Below, in pieces: positions 19,329 to 29,521 of a stretch of 64,000 nucleotides of DNA. Each line of letters starts with the position of its first letter. Positions within the stretch are counted from its first letter, which is position 1. The notes beneath the pieces were generated by a model that had not been told where the DNA came from, searched no databases, and saw only the letters and a program-made list of their open reading frames with translations. The translations under genes and the position numbers were made by a program. The stretch comes from Rhynochetos jubatus (lineage: Eukaryota > Chordata > Aves > Eurypygiformes > Rhynochetidae), in NCBI GenBank assembly GCA_027574665.1, contig CM050657.1, positions 28,891,408 to 28,955,407 on the forward strand, in the 5' to 3' direction.

Positions 19329-20998
19329 ATAATAATAATGATAATAATGCTTTGTCAGTCATTCATTTTTCCTACTGCAAAATGCAGTTGATGCATCTTT
19401 CATTTCTATAGAATCTGAAATGCATTGGAAAAATTCCTGATCCATTTCACTGTGAGTACAGCCAAGACAAACAGTTCACTGTAAGGAACAATTTGATTTA
19501 AACTTTACATTTCTTTGAGTCTGGTAGTGATAAACCTGCTTTCAGTTCACCCTTTTATATTTTACATGTAGCAAGAGGCAAGGAGGAACTGCCTTGCCAT
19601 TTGTTGTCATGAGATTTCCCTTCAGCTTGTGTCCCTGCTTTTCTGCTCTGGACATGGCTAAAATCCAGCACAGACAATGGCTGGGGAAGGAAGGCAGCCC
19701 CATGCACCCACAGGAGTCCCTACTGCAAAAACACCTGAGCCTCATCTCCACCATCTGAACCTGTCCTCCCCTGCAACACTGACTGCAATTGTCTTTGGAT
19801 CACTCAGCAGGGACTAAATACGACTGTTTCAATGTCAGGAGTTAATCACGAGGGATTAATTAATTAGAAATTAAACTGCTGTCATCACTCTTTTCCCCTT
19901 CCCATAAGGACATCATCTTTATTCGTTTGCAGAAGAGCTCTGCCTAGGCAGAGCAGAGCAGAATGCAGACTTGTAACTTGCATGACTATGGTGAGAAGTA
20001 AATGTGGGTATCTATGTATATACACAAAGACATATGTTTTTAAGTATATGTATATACATAGATATATATACACCGAATAGTTGTCACTATAAATAAATAC
20101 TGTAAGGAGATGAAATGTTTGCATATAAATTTTAAATCATAAGCTCTTGCTGTCCAGAAACTTAAACCAACAGCTTTTCTTTCAAATTCAGGGGGAAAAA
20201 AAAAAGATAAAAATGCAGAATTATCGCCATCTGGAGGCAGGTGTGTGTGTACCTGCCGGCATGCTGGGTTCCACATACGGTGTGTACGGTGTCCCCAGGG
20301 GGGGTTAATCATAGAGGCATGAAGTTTCTGGCATTGGGGTCATCTGAACCACCTAACTGTGTAGTTATGCTTTTTATCAGTTTTTGAAACACAATAAACA
20401 ACTCCAAGGCCTGGGTGTTTATTTGCTTAGTACTTTGCTCTACAGAGGATGTATATGTTCCTTCAGAAGAAAGTCCTGTATGGATTCTCTTGCTTAAGGG
20501 AAGAGGCAGGAGCGATGGCATTGGCAGTGGAATGAGTAAGAATTCAACACTTCTTGTCAGTTCTTTTCCTTTAAATTTGGCTTGGAGTTTTAGGACTCTT
20601 CTAGGGCTTAGTGTTAGGGAGATGGGAAGGAAGCTCAAATTTAAAACCAAATATTCATTCTGAACTTGGACCTGTTTTATTCACCCTGAGGACATATGAA
20701 AACCTAAAATAAAATCCAGCCAAAGCCATTAAGTATCCTCACTCAGGCTGACAACTCTTTCTACTTCTCCCTGCTCCGGGGAATGGCAGAGGGAATAAAT
20801 GGTTCCTGCAGTAGAAATGATCCAAGTATGAGATGTAATATTCCTTTGAGTACAACAAGCATGATCATCTCAGCATGGGCTGCAAACGACGGACTCATCT
20901 TCCAATCATGCATTTACAGAGACCTCCCCAGTGCAGCCTTGTGCCAGCATCCATCACCAGGATGCTGCAGCCGTAACATTCCTGCGGTCTTGAGAAAG
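19329..20998. other. Unannotated stretch with an AT-rich hairpin
   Basis: No gene is recognised. Contains the ATA/ATG trinucleotide run at 19329-19349 and the inverted repeat at 20009-20064 described separately. Confidence 0.55.
20009..20064. repeat. 15-bp perfect inverted repeat, 26-nt spacer
   Basis: tatctatgtatatac (20009-20023) is exactly reverse-complemented by gtatatacatagata (20050-20064). The spacer contains the palindrome acatatgt. The arms are TA-rich, so this may be a slippage product of a (TA/CA)n microsatellite rather than a functional RNA hairpin. Confidence 0.85.
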
Positions 20999-21604
20999 TC
21001 AACTGTATCCTGGGCTGTATCAGGAGAAATGTGGCCAGCAGGTTGAGGGAGGTGATTCTCCCACTCTACTCCGCTCTCGTGAGACCCCACCTGGAGTTCT
21101 GCATCCAGCTGTGGAGCTCTCAGCAGGAGAAGGATATAGACCAGCTGGAACGAGTCCAGAGGAGGCCATGAAGATGCTCCGAGGGCTGGAGCACCTTTCC
21201 TATGAAGAAAGGCTGAGAGAATTGGGCTTGTTCAGCCTGGAGAGAAGGCTCCACAGAGAACTTATAGCACCTTCCAGTACCTGAAGGGGGCCTACAAGGA
21301 AGCTTTGGGAGCGGCTTTTTACAAGGGCCTGTAGTAATAGAACAAGGGGTAATGGGTTTAAACGGAAAGCAGGGAGATTTAGATTCAATATCAGGAAGAA
21401 ATTCTTCCCGGAGAGGGTGGGGAGCACTGGGACAGGTTGCCCAGGGAAGCTGTGGATGCCCCATCCCTGGAAGTGTTCAAGGCCAGGCTGGATGAGGCTT
21501 GGAGCAACCTGGTCTAGTGGAAGGTGTCCCTGCCCATGGCAGGGGGTTGGAACTAGATGGTCTTTAAGGTCCCTTCCAACCCAAACCATTCTATGATTCT
21601 ATGA
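20999..21604 (+). mobile_element. CR1 LINE copy, 5'-truncated, sense, intact 3' end
   Basis: Starts within ORF2 near the ILGC motif (tcctgggctgtatcagg). It continues through [15 protein letters not shown]-like coding, [14 protein letters not shown]-like sequence and the 3' UTR, and ends with the CR1-specific terminal repeats attctatg attctatga at 21588-21604. The coding part has frameshifts (for example around 21170 and 21255-21310) and stop codons. The clean terminal octamers make this the best-defined CR1 3' boundary in the window. CR1 copies have no poly(A) tail and usually no target-site duplication; none is obvious here. Confidence 0.97.
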
Positions 21605-22104
21605 CACAGCCCTCCTCATGCTGCACTCCCCACCTGGATAAAACAGCTTTTTCCATTCCTTGGATACCCGATGAAGATCTGCCCCGAGGATAGTTTCACT
21701 GAGCACCACAGACCCTTGTGAAGACCTGCAGACAGCCTCTCCTCGGCAGGATTGTAATGGGTATTTTGAGTCCAGGAGCCTGGTTAATAGAGGCAATACC
21801 AGAAAAACTTGTAAAAGCTGTACACGCTGTGCTCTGAGACTTTCCCAGTCAAGAAGAGAAATTGCTGCCATTTCCCAGGGCAGGCGTTGGGCTTTGTAGG
21901 CCTGCCAAAACTGTCACAGTGTACCAGTAACTCAGCAAGAGGCCCGCTAATAGGAGCACTCAGTCATGCAAATCAGACAGGTATGCCAGTGTCTTGCAGG
22001 GGGTCCAAGCATCAGCAGCTGGGGGCAAATAATTCATATAGGAGCCATAGAGAAGCATACCATAAATAACACTGCCAATTGGCTATGCGTAGAGGAAGAG
22101 AGAG
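21605..22104. other. Unannotated stretch between CR1 and a CpG-rich patch
   Basis: Moderately GC-rich, no gene recognised. It may belong with the possible LTR-like element described for 22105-22500, but the left boundary could not be fixed. Confidence 0.4.
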
Positions 22105-22500
22105 ATGAAGGGCAGTAGCTTTGGGAGCTGCACGCCACCCTTGCCTCTCACCGCGGTGGGGACGGCACACCCGACCAGGGGTCTGCTGGCACTGGGCTGC
22201 TGCGGTGGGTCCATCAGGCCAGGGGGATCAGCAGGCGTCACGGAGTGTTGTGGGAAGTGTCATCCATCCGAGCGTAGGGGAACAGCAGGTGTTGCGGGAC
22301 GTTGTGGGAACAGGCATCAGTCTGAGTGTAAGGTAGATGGTAATTCATCTGTCCGGCTCCTAACCCTCACACCTGAGCAAAGTCCTGCCTCAAAACCACA
22401 GAATGCAGAGTGCAACTCTGCAGCGATTTCTGGTCTCCTGTGCCACTGCATGGCCACATGAAGAAATGCAGGCCTGAGGAATAAAAGTCTTACGCTCTTT
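22105..22500 (+). repeat. CpG-rich patch with tandem repeat, possibly an unclassified LTR
   Basis: CpG dinucleotides are far denser at 22130-22310 than in the surrounding DNA. A 54-bp imperfect tandem repeat occupies 22223-22330. At 22481 a ggaataaaagtcttacgctc segment resembles the poly(A) signal and R/U5 start of retroviral LTRs. I could not find TG/CA termini with matching target duplications, and I do not recognise the family. A single-copy CpG-rich regulatory element or a decayed ERV fragment are both possible. Confidence 0.35.
22223..22330 (+). repeat. 54-bp imperfect tandem repeat, two units
   Basis: Units at 22223-22276 and 22277-22330 both run from gggg-a-cagcagg through gttgtgggaa to gag-gta. 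They are diverged by many substitutions but no net length change. The period is a multiple of three, so the frame over the patch is preserved, although no coding gene is evident. Confidence 0.75.
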
Positions 22501-23210
22501 CCCTGTGGTAATCACCAAGAAAAATACATAAAATTAAGCAGACAGTAATACTGACAGCAAAATGGTGTGCAGGCACAACTTAAAGTGAATTAGACGGACT
22601 TCTAAATGCACACATGTGCTCAAGTGTATGTGCAGGTCTTTACAATCTTTTTGTACCATGGTATGCTCTTCCTAATGGAAATTAGACTTTTCATAACTAA
22701 ATCCCTTTCATGAAGAGTAGTAACTTCTGTCCTGATCATTAGGGAAACCTTTATTTTATTTGTTGTTATGTATGGAGAAATGGTAGCCATTCCTAAGCCA
22801 TTCCTATGTCTTTACAATACTAAAAATTATGTTAGCTGAAGGTAATATTAGGTAAAGCAATATTACGTACTGTTGCATTTTAATTCCCCAGAAAAGAGAT
22901 GCCACAGCTGCAGTACAGTAGCTGAAAAATGGCATTTCTCCTTGTGCTAAACTAGACATTGCAAGGGGGCAGTCAGACACAAAAGATACTTCCCTGCAAT
23001 TGTTGTACTTATCTAGGAAATAATCTGAAAAGAGCCATCTGACAGGCAGGATGCCATCTTTCTATTCCTAGGCAACCCCTGACACCTCTTTTCAGGAGGA
23101 CTGATCAGCTTCCTGAAAAGCAGATAGCTGAATTTAAGGAAGTCCTTTTTTCTTCCACGTTTCTTTTCTTCTTTTTTTGGTTTGGTGTTGTTGTTTGGGT
23201 TTTACTGCAG
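22501..23210. other. Unannotated stretch
   Basis: No feature recognised apart from the pyrimidine-rich tract near 23153-23180 that precedes the acceptor at 23210. Confidence 0.55.
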
Positions 23211-23357
23211 AACACAACCAATGCCAGCCCTATAATGACAAAAATTGAAGCCTGGAAGAGCTTACTAGGAAAAAGACCAGCAAAAGCTGAGCTGCATGCT
23301 GCAGTCAATAAGGCACTGCCAATAATGATGGAACAAATGGCTTTCCAATGTAACTGA
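23211..23357 (+). other. Weak candidate terminal exon
   Basis: A long T-rich tract and tttactgcag acceptor are followed by 48 open codons to TGA 23355-23357. The peptide (including TKIEAWKSLLGKRPAKAEL) has a protein-like composition, faintly like a death-fold helix, but I cannot assign it. No upstream exon with matching phase was identified. The chance explanation is live, since 48 codons open is not rare at this base composition. Confidence 0.18.
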
Positions 23358-26300
23358 CAATGATGGTAATGAAAATGAAATACACCACTCTATGCAGAAA
23401 ATTTTGTTCAGAGACAAAAAGTGAGAGAAAAGTGGGAGGAAAATGACATCTTCTTTACATTATGCCTTCCTGTTCTTATTCTTCCATTTGGTTTTATTTT
23501 CTTTCTTTCTTCCAGCTCTTAATTGGCAACAATTCAACAGCATATGTGTTGTGTTTCTACATGTGAGCTGTCTCACTCAGTTCAAAGGGACTCTTGTGGC
23601 ACCTGCTTTAGTTGCTTGCTAAGATAAGGCCATTTGTGCTGTCTCTTAAGTGATTCCCTGTTTTGCTTACTTGTGTCTAGGGTCACAGGTTTCTGCCACT
23701 GACTGCTCTTCCACAGTTCTCACTTAGCTAAGCAGGTATATTTTAAATTAACAGTGTGTCTGCAGTGGTGTCTTGAGACAATTATTTACACAGTGATATT
23801 CCACACTGTGAGAAACGTACCTACTGTTGTCTGTCTCACATTGGCTGCCCTTTGGTTTCACCAGATGCCTCCTCGAACCTTCTTGTTATGCCATGAAGAA
23901 AGCAGAGGTTTCCTGTGGGCAAAGGGGTTGCCTTTTAAACTTTTTTCTAACCAGAGAGGAATCATGAGGAAGGAAAGGGCCTTTGCTCTCTTTCCCATGG
24001 GTAGTGCCCACACTGATGTCTTCAGTTGATGCAGATAACTAAGGACTTGGTGAAAATTTTCTATAAAGAGGTCCAGATCTTACATCAAGTTCTTCTCTCA
24101 CCAGTCAATACAGAGGATAGCACAAGATTCTTTCTTTTCCTGCTTGACCACTACCTTCTCTGTCTGGATAGTACTAGGTCAATACCTAACCAAGAAGCTC
24201 AGTTTAACCTCTTGGTCCCAGTGGCCACTCAGCAGACATCATGCTATAAATAAGAATATTAATTCCCCTTCTCCCAGCCTGAAGAACATACTGGGGATAC
24301 AATCTAACTCAAAGTGGTGCTCAATTAAACTCATTGTCTCACATTCATTAGTATCACTATAGAACTTTTTAGGTATACATATAGGTGTTGTGTAGAAACA
24401 ATTTCACTGAACAAGGTCATAGCTGAAATGAAAAAGTGCCTACACAGGATGTATTCAACAGATATCTTCCCAATTGCAATGAGCACCTGGCGTGAGTATG
24501 GCTCGAGTTTTACTGCCCTTTCTCTTCAGCGTGAGGGATCGTAGCAAAAGCGTTGGCTGGTATAGGGGCAGATATCAGCACGGTGGGCAAGGCAGCTGCT
24601 GAAATTATGGTCAGTTTGTGTACAGTTTGAAAGTATATAACTGAGAAACATTCATCAGGTCAGTTAGGCAAAGAAATAATTAACACATCAGAGTATGGTG
24701 GAAGGGGAAATTCCTGGCAGGGAGGAGTCTGCATGGAACTGGAGGGTTTCACTGCACAGGGTTATCCCTTGTAGCTATTTGCCTTTATGGAACCACAAGT
24801 TTCTCAACAAGGGTCTCCCACAGGGGAAAAAAGATCTTCCTTTTGTAACAGAACTCAAAACAATTCAAGCTGTCTGCCAGTAATTAAATCCATTACATTA
24901 GCAACAGGTGGTGAAGCTGTAATTTTTTAACATTTGTTATCATTTTCATGAGTATTCATTGCATGTATTATCATGAATTCATTGCTAGAGCTGTGTAAAC
25001 CACAGAGCAGAGAGGGCTGGGTCGATGGCTGTCATCCAGACAGCCGCTGTGATCACTCCTGTAGTTATCTGAAGAGCAGAGCAGAGGGGATGTGAGAATA
25101 TGTGGTAGGCAGGAAGGGGTTTGGGCAGGATACCAAAGGGTAGGAAGGCAGGGATTTAAAAGAGAGTGAAGAGATTTCCTAAGTTCTGAAGACTGAAAGA
25201 GGCAGGGAAGAATAAAGAAGAAAAAGGAAACTTGGGTTGTGTTTAGATCATTACCTTGATTTCTGTTTCAATTCTCTGTGATATCTTAGACTTCCAGTGT
25301 GGCATGGAGCATGTTTCTTGGTCACTCTAGTTTATTAAATTTAAAAATTAAATTCTCCAGGAAATTTCATAGTCACTGAGGAAAAGAGGCAAAGAACAGT
25401 TCACATGTATGTAAGTGAATATGTCTCAGTCTCCAAAACACAATGCATTCATGCAAACTGGCTGTTAGGAATGGTGTCCCGTGGTGAAGAGGGCTGTGTA
25501 AGTTATAAGATGAATTCTGGGTATTGAGGAGCTTACTAAGATGGAAAGCTTCTTCTAATGCAAAGAACATGTGGAATGGCCACAGTTCTGGGTGGATCTG
25601 TACTACAGCTAGTGTATATCACTCCTATATGGGTAGACGGGCATCCCGCTGCCAAGATGTGCTGTGTCCTCACACAAGCTTTGGATAGCTGCTGCAGCTC
25701 ATTGTGCTGTGCTTCAGGATGCTGGACTTCCCCCAGAGGCACATTTTCCATGTCTTTCTTTTCCACCTTCCTCCATACCCCACTTCTGCTTTGACTCAGA
25801 GGCCAAAGGTTCTGTAACTTCAGAGAGCTGTGTTTTCCTTTTCTGAATACTGAGATGTATGGACAGCTGAGAGAAGTTCGCAATCAATTTACTTCCATCA
25901 GTAGTGACACAAGGTTTCAATTTAGGTTAGAAAATGCTGCCTTTATAGCTCTTCTCAAAAACGGGTTTCTTCTCCAGTAACTCCTTGCATGGCAATATTG
26001 AGGATACTTATTGCATTGTGCTACTGTTTTGTGGTCAGTAAATTATTTTTCACTTAAACAACCTTTAAAAACACAGTTTACAACAAAAATATATAACATT
26101 GAGTTATTTTTTGAGGAATTTCTGAAACTGTACCTTATTCCATGACAATTAACATAGTACTGTAATTCTTTTCAAATAATCTTCATCTAACTCTCCCAAG
26201 CTTTGAACTAACAAAATTTTGCAGGTTGTTTAATGTTAATGACTGTCATTAAACTGAGGTTACTTGGCTGAGATCCATTGTAAGGGGCAGGGTTTACCCA

Positions 26301-28782
26301 GCAGGTCTTGGCCTTGCTGAAAGCTCTCCCATGGGCAGTTGCATATCACTCAATTCCTGCTTGCATCCCAGTGGAGCTGTGTCACTAGAGATTTCCATGG
26401 GGTCAAAAGACCATGAGGGACCATATATTTTTCTCAATGAATAGAAATAAACACACCTGGGAAACTGACCCTCAAGCTATCTAAATGCCAAAATAACTGT
26501 TGTGGAGTTCTGGATGGAGATAGAAAGGGGTGCAAACCAGTCGGCCCAGACATCTTTCCCACTCTCCTCCTCCTCCATTTCACATCCTTGATTTTGCCTG
26601 ATCTTGGAGCCAGGCTTGCAGGATAGTTGTACACTTGTGGAGGGCAGTGGAAGCACTGTCACAGTCTCCTCTTCTGAACATGAGAGGCCCCACTGTGCAT
26701 AAAAATCCCTGTACCTGCTCTCCCCCTGCCCAGCTTCTTTGGATACACCAGCACCCCAGTCAGCTCCTGTCATCAGTGCAGTAAGCCTCACAACACAGCC
26801 ATCCTGGCCAAAGGCATCCAGATCTGTCCTAGGTTCCCTGGACACCAGAGCATCACCTCAGCTCCTGGGGTCAGTGCCATCTCCAGCAGTGGCTCACCCT
26901 TACTCACCTGCCAGGGTGGCAGCAGGGCCCATGACTCCTGCCCTGATGCCCAGTTCCCCCTGTCCCCAAATCTGAATAACTAGACCTTAACTTGTGGGAC
27001 AGTATTTGCCCACAGGAGGCCAAAGTCATGATTCAAGCACTGTTCTTCACTGAAATCGTTAACTTCAGAGTTTCATGTGATGCCATTGACTGATACAGGG
27101 AGTCTCCAGCTTGGCAAGGGAATGAACCAAAGCAGATTCTGTGGTGTTTGGGGAAGGGTAATTTATTTGTGAGGTTTAGCAGTGTTATTTGATTATTTGT
27201 CTTCAAGGGTCACATGGTGGAGGCAGTCTTCTTGGGAAATCATTATGTGGTGCTCTGTGATTCACTGACTGTGGGCCAGAGCACTGTTTGTAACGGATTT
27301 GTCTGAATCCTTTTCGAACCCTTCCCTCTATTAACATTTCAGCAGTTCCTTTCCTTTGTAAATTCATGGTAGTTATGTGTTACTCAGGATGACTGTATGA
27401 AAATGGTTTCAAACACAATGATTACATGGGGAGCAGATGAGCTGTCTCGGGTTTATGTCACAGCCCATCTGCCTGTTTTAAATAGGCTTCCTGCATCGTG
27501 CCATTTCCTCTTCATCGGGTAGGCAGTAAAAAAGACTGCTCGCATGTAGCATCTTCATTTCATTTGACCTTTCCAGAGAGTCATTTCACAAGCATACTTC
27601 AAAGTTTGCATTTCTTTCTGCAAATATAATTTGAATCTCATTCTATTTTGGCAGCAGGTGCCATTCCAGCAAAAGCTGTTCTTTATCCCACTACCTTCAT
27701 TGTGGAGGCTGAAGTACAACATGTATGGAGATGCTGCAATCTGAGGTAAGCTCAGGGCATACACTTCAAGGCTGGATCCCACAGAGATCTGTATTGTAGT
27801 GCAAGTGGGAAATGTATAGGTCTTGGCCCTGTGTTCAACACTGAAGGACATCTACTTGAATTTGGACTGGGATCAGACTAAAAGTTAAAATTCAGTTTGA
27901 TCTAGACACCTTTTATCAGGTTCCCATCCACTGTGAGTACTTAAAATATTTTCCCTGCAGGCTTTATATTATAACTCCTCTTAATTACACTCATCTGGAA
28001 GAATACTTTGCATTATGATGAAGCAGCCACAAGGTGTCGATATAGGGTAGCAGATTCTCGGTAAGGTTTTGCTACTACATTATTTGACTGTTAATACAAT
28101 TAAAACCCACCTTCTAGAGGGTTATTTGAATAGCTAATTGCAAAAATTCAGGTCAGATCACATCATTTGTACCTGATTTATTTAATCAATGACTTTTCTC
28201 ATGCTATGATGGGGGGAAGAGGGAGGAGAGAAAACGAGCATTAATAACAAGTAAAAAATGTGACAAGCCACAAGGTACAGGCTACAAATACTGTAGCACT
28301 GTATTTTAGAAGGAAAGGCTGACAAAGTGGATGTTAGGCCAGTAGGGTGAATTAATTTTTTTCAATATGTAGGAAGTGACCATAAGCAAGAGACACAACA
28401 TGTACAACACGTGAATTAATTGACTTTTCACAGTAAGGAGTCAAAATACCTAGATGAATTGGCCCATGGTCATTTATAGTAGGCGTAATGACTGATGGGA
28501 CAAGATAAAGAGGGAAAAGCAATATTAAAGTGTTCCACTTTGTCACTTTTATACACAGATCTTTATGTGTTATTAAATATAAAACCAGATGCCTCAAAAG
28601 AGTCAGAGATGAAGCTGAGGTCTGAATTACAAAGGACATGGAAGCAATTTGGTTTTGTACCCTAACAGGGGGTTAAGCTCTAGAGAAGAAGGGCCTGTTA
28701 GAAATGAGAATTGAAAGTCTGCTAGGAAAAGGACTCCTAGAATTGTGAATATTATCTCTTTGAAGTATGCATTAATAGGTTT
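23358..28782. other. Long unannotated stretch, about 5.4 kb
   Basis: No named repeat or supported exon. Slightly GC-richer parts occur at 25.6-25.8 kb and 26.5-27.0 kb. A possible exon at 27658-27745 (acceptor ttttggcag, donor gag/gtaagc) is noted among the rejected items because no partner exon was found. Confidence 0.5.
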
Positions 28783-28880
28783 TGCCTAAGAATTTTCAAA
28801 GGGGTTAAGGACTTAGCTCCCATTGAATGTCAGTGACTTTTCGACACTTCACTGCCATAGTCTTCTTTGAAAATCCCAGA
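28783..28880. repeat. MITE-like relic with 10-bp inverted termini
   Basis: attttcaaag (28792-28801) is matched by ctttgaaaat (28865-28874), a perfect inverted pair. Between them lies a decayed cttagctcccattgaatgtc stretch. This fits my memory of an old palindromic element of sauropsid genomes in which CTTTGAAAATCCCAG ends flank a central CCCATTGA...TCAATGGG palindrome. Several substitutions show great age. Exact family not determined. Confidence 0.5.
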
Positions 28881-29269
28881 TTAGAATATTAATTTTAATG
28901 TCTCTTTTCTACCGTAATAGGAGGAAGCAGATACATGACAGAGAGATGAACAGAGAAGCTACAAAAGAAGATAAGTTTCTTTGAATTACAGTCTTTCTTT
29001 ATAAACTATTGTACTTTACCTAATCTACTCAGTCAAGTACAAAAGTATATATATTAGGTTGCTGAGCAGAGAATATTGCATTACACAACATCCTTCACTT
29101 GTGTTCATGACTCTCTGTATCGTGCTTTGCACAAAGTGGAGGACACTGGCTAGCAGATAATACTGTAAAAAATATATCATTGGCTACGTGTTTTAAAAGG
29201 ACAAAGGGAAGATGGAACCTGTTTATGCAAAGAGCTGGTTTTCTCAGGTTCTAAACCAGCTATGACACC

Positions 29270-29521
29270 ATGTCGTCCTTTGAGAGATATTTTATTGGGC
29301 AACAGATCAGTGTTAGAGGTCAAAAGATCAACAGCAATAGATGCATCATGTTCCCTGGAGCTCCCTGGGGGCGGGTTGGGACAATAGTTAGAAAAACTGC
29401 AGAGTCTGTGGGAATAAAGCTCTTGCTGTTCTTGTGCTGCTCTCTTTTGTGTTTCTTTTTCATATCATATATCTTAAGGAGAGGAAAGAACTACGTGCAA
29501 CACTGGTGTGATGGTGAATAA
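29270..29521 (+). other. 83-codon frame with one hydrophobic helix
   Basis: An ATG in ACCATGT context opens an 83-codon frame whose residues 49-69 include LLLFLCCSLLCFFFISYIL, a plausible transmembrane helix followed by the basic RRGK. No promoter, splice signal or homologue is recognised. T-rich DNA naturally encodes Phe/Leu/Ile/Ser runs, so chance is the likeliest explanation. Confidence 0.12.

Noticed and set aside
21120-21589. Minus-strand frames of 114 and 129 codons over the CR1 at 21 kb
   Set aside because: Antisense shadows of the CR1 coding and 3' UTR sequence.
26477-26845. 122-codon minus-strand frame in a GC-richer patch
   Set aside because: No recognisable features, and composition explains the open frame.
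27658-27745. Segment bounded by a ttttggcag acceptor and a gag/gtaagc donor, open in one frame
   Set aside because: No partner exon with compatible phase was found and the pyrimidine tract is weak; isolated acceptor-donor pairs of this length occur by chance.
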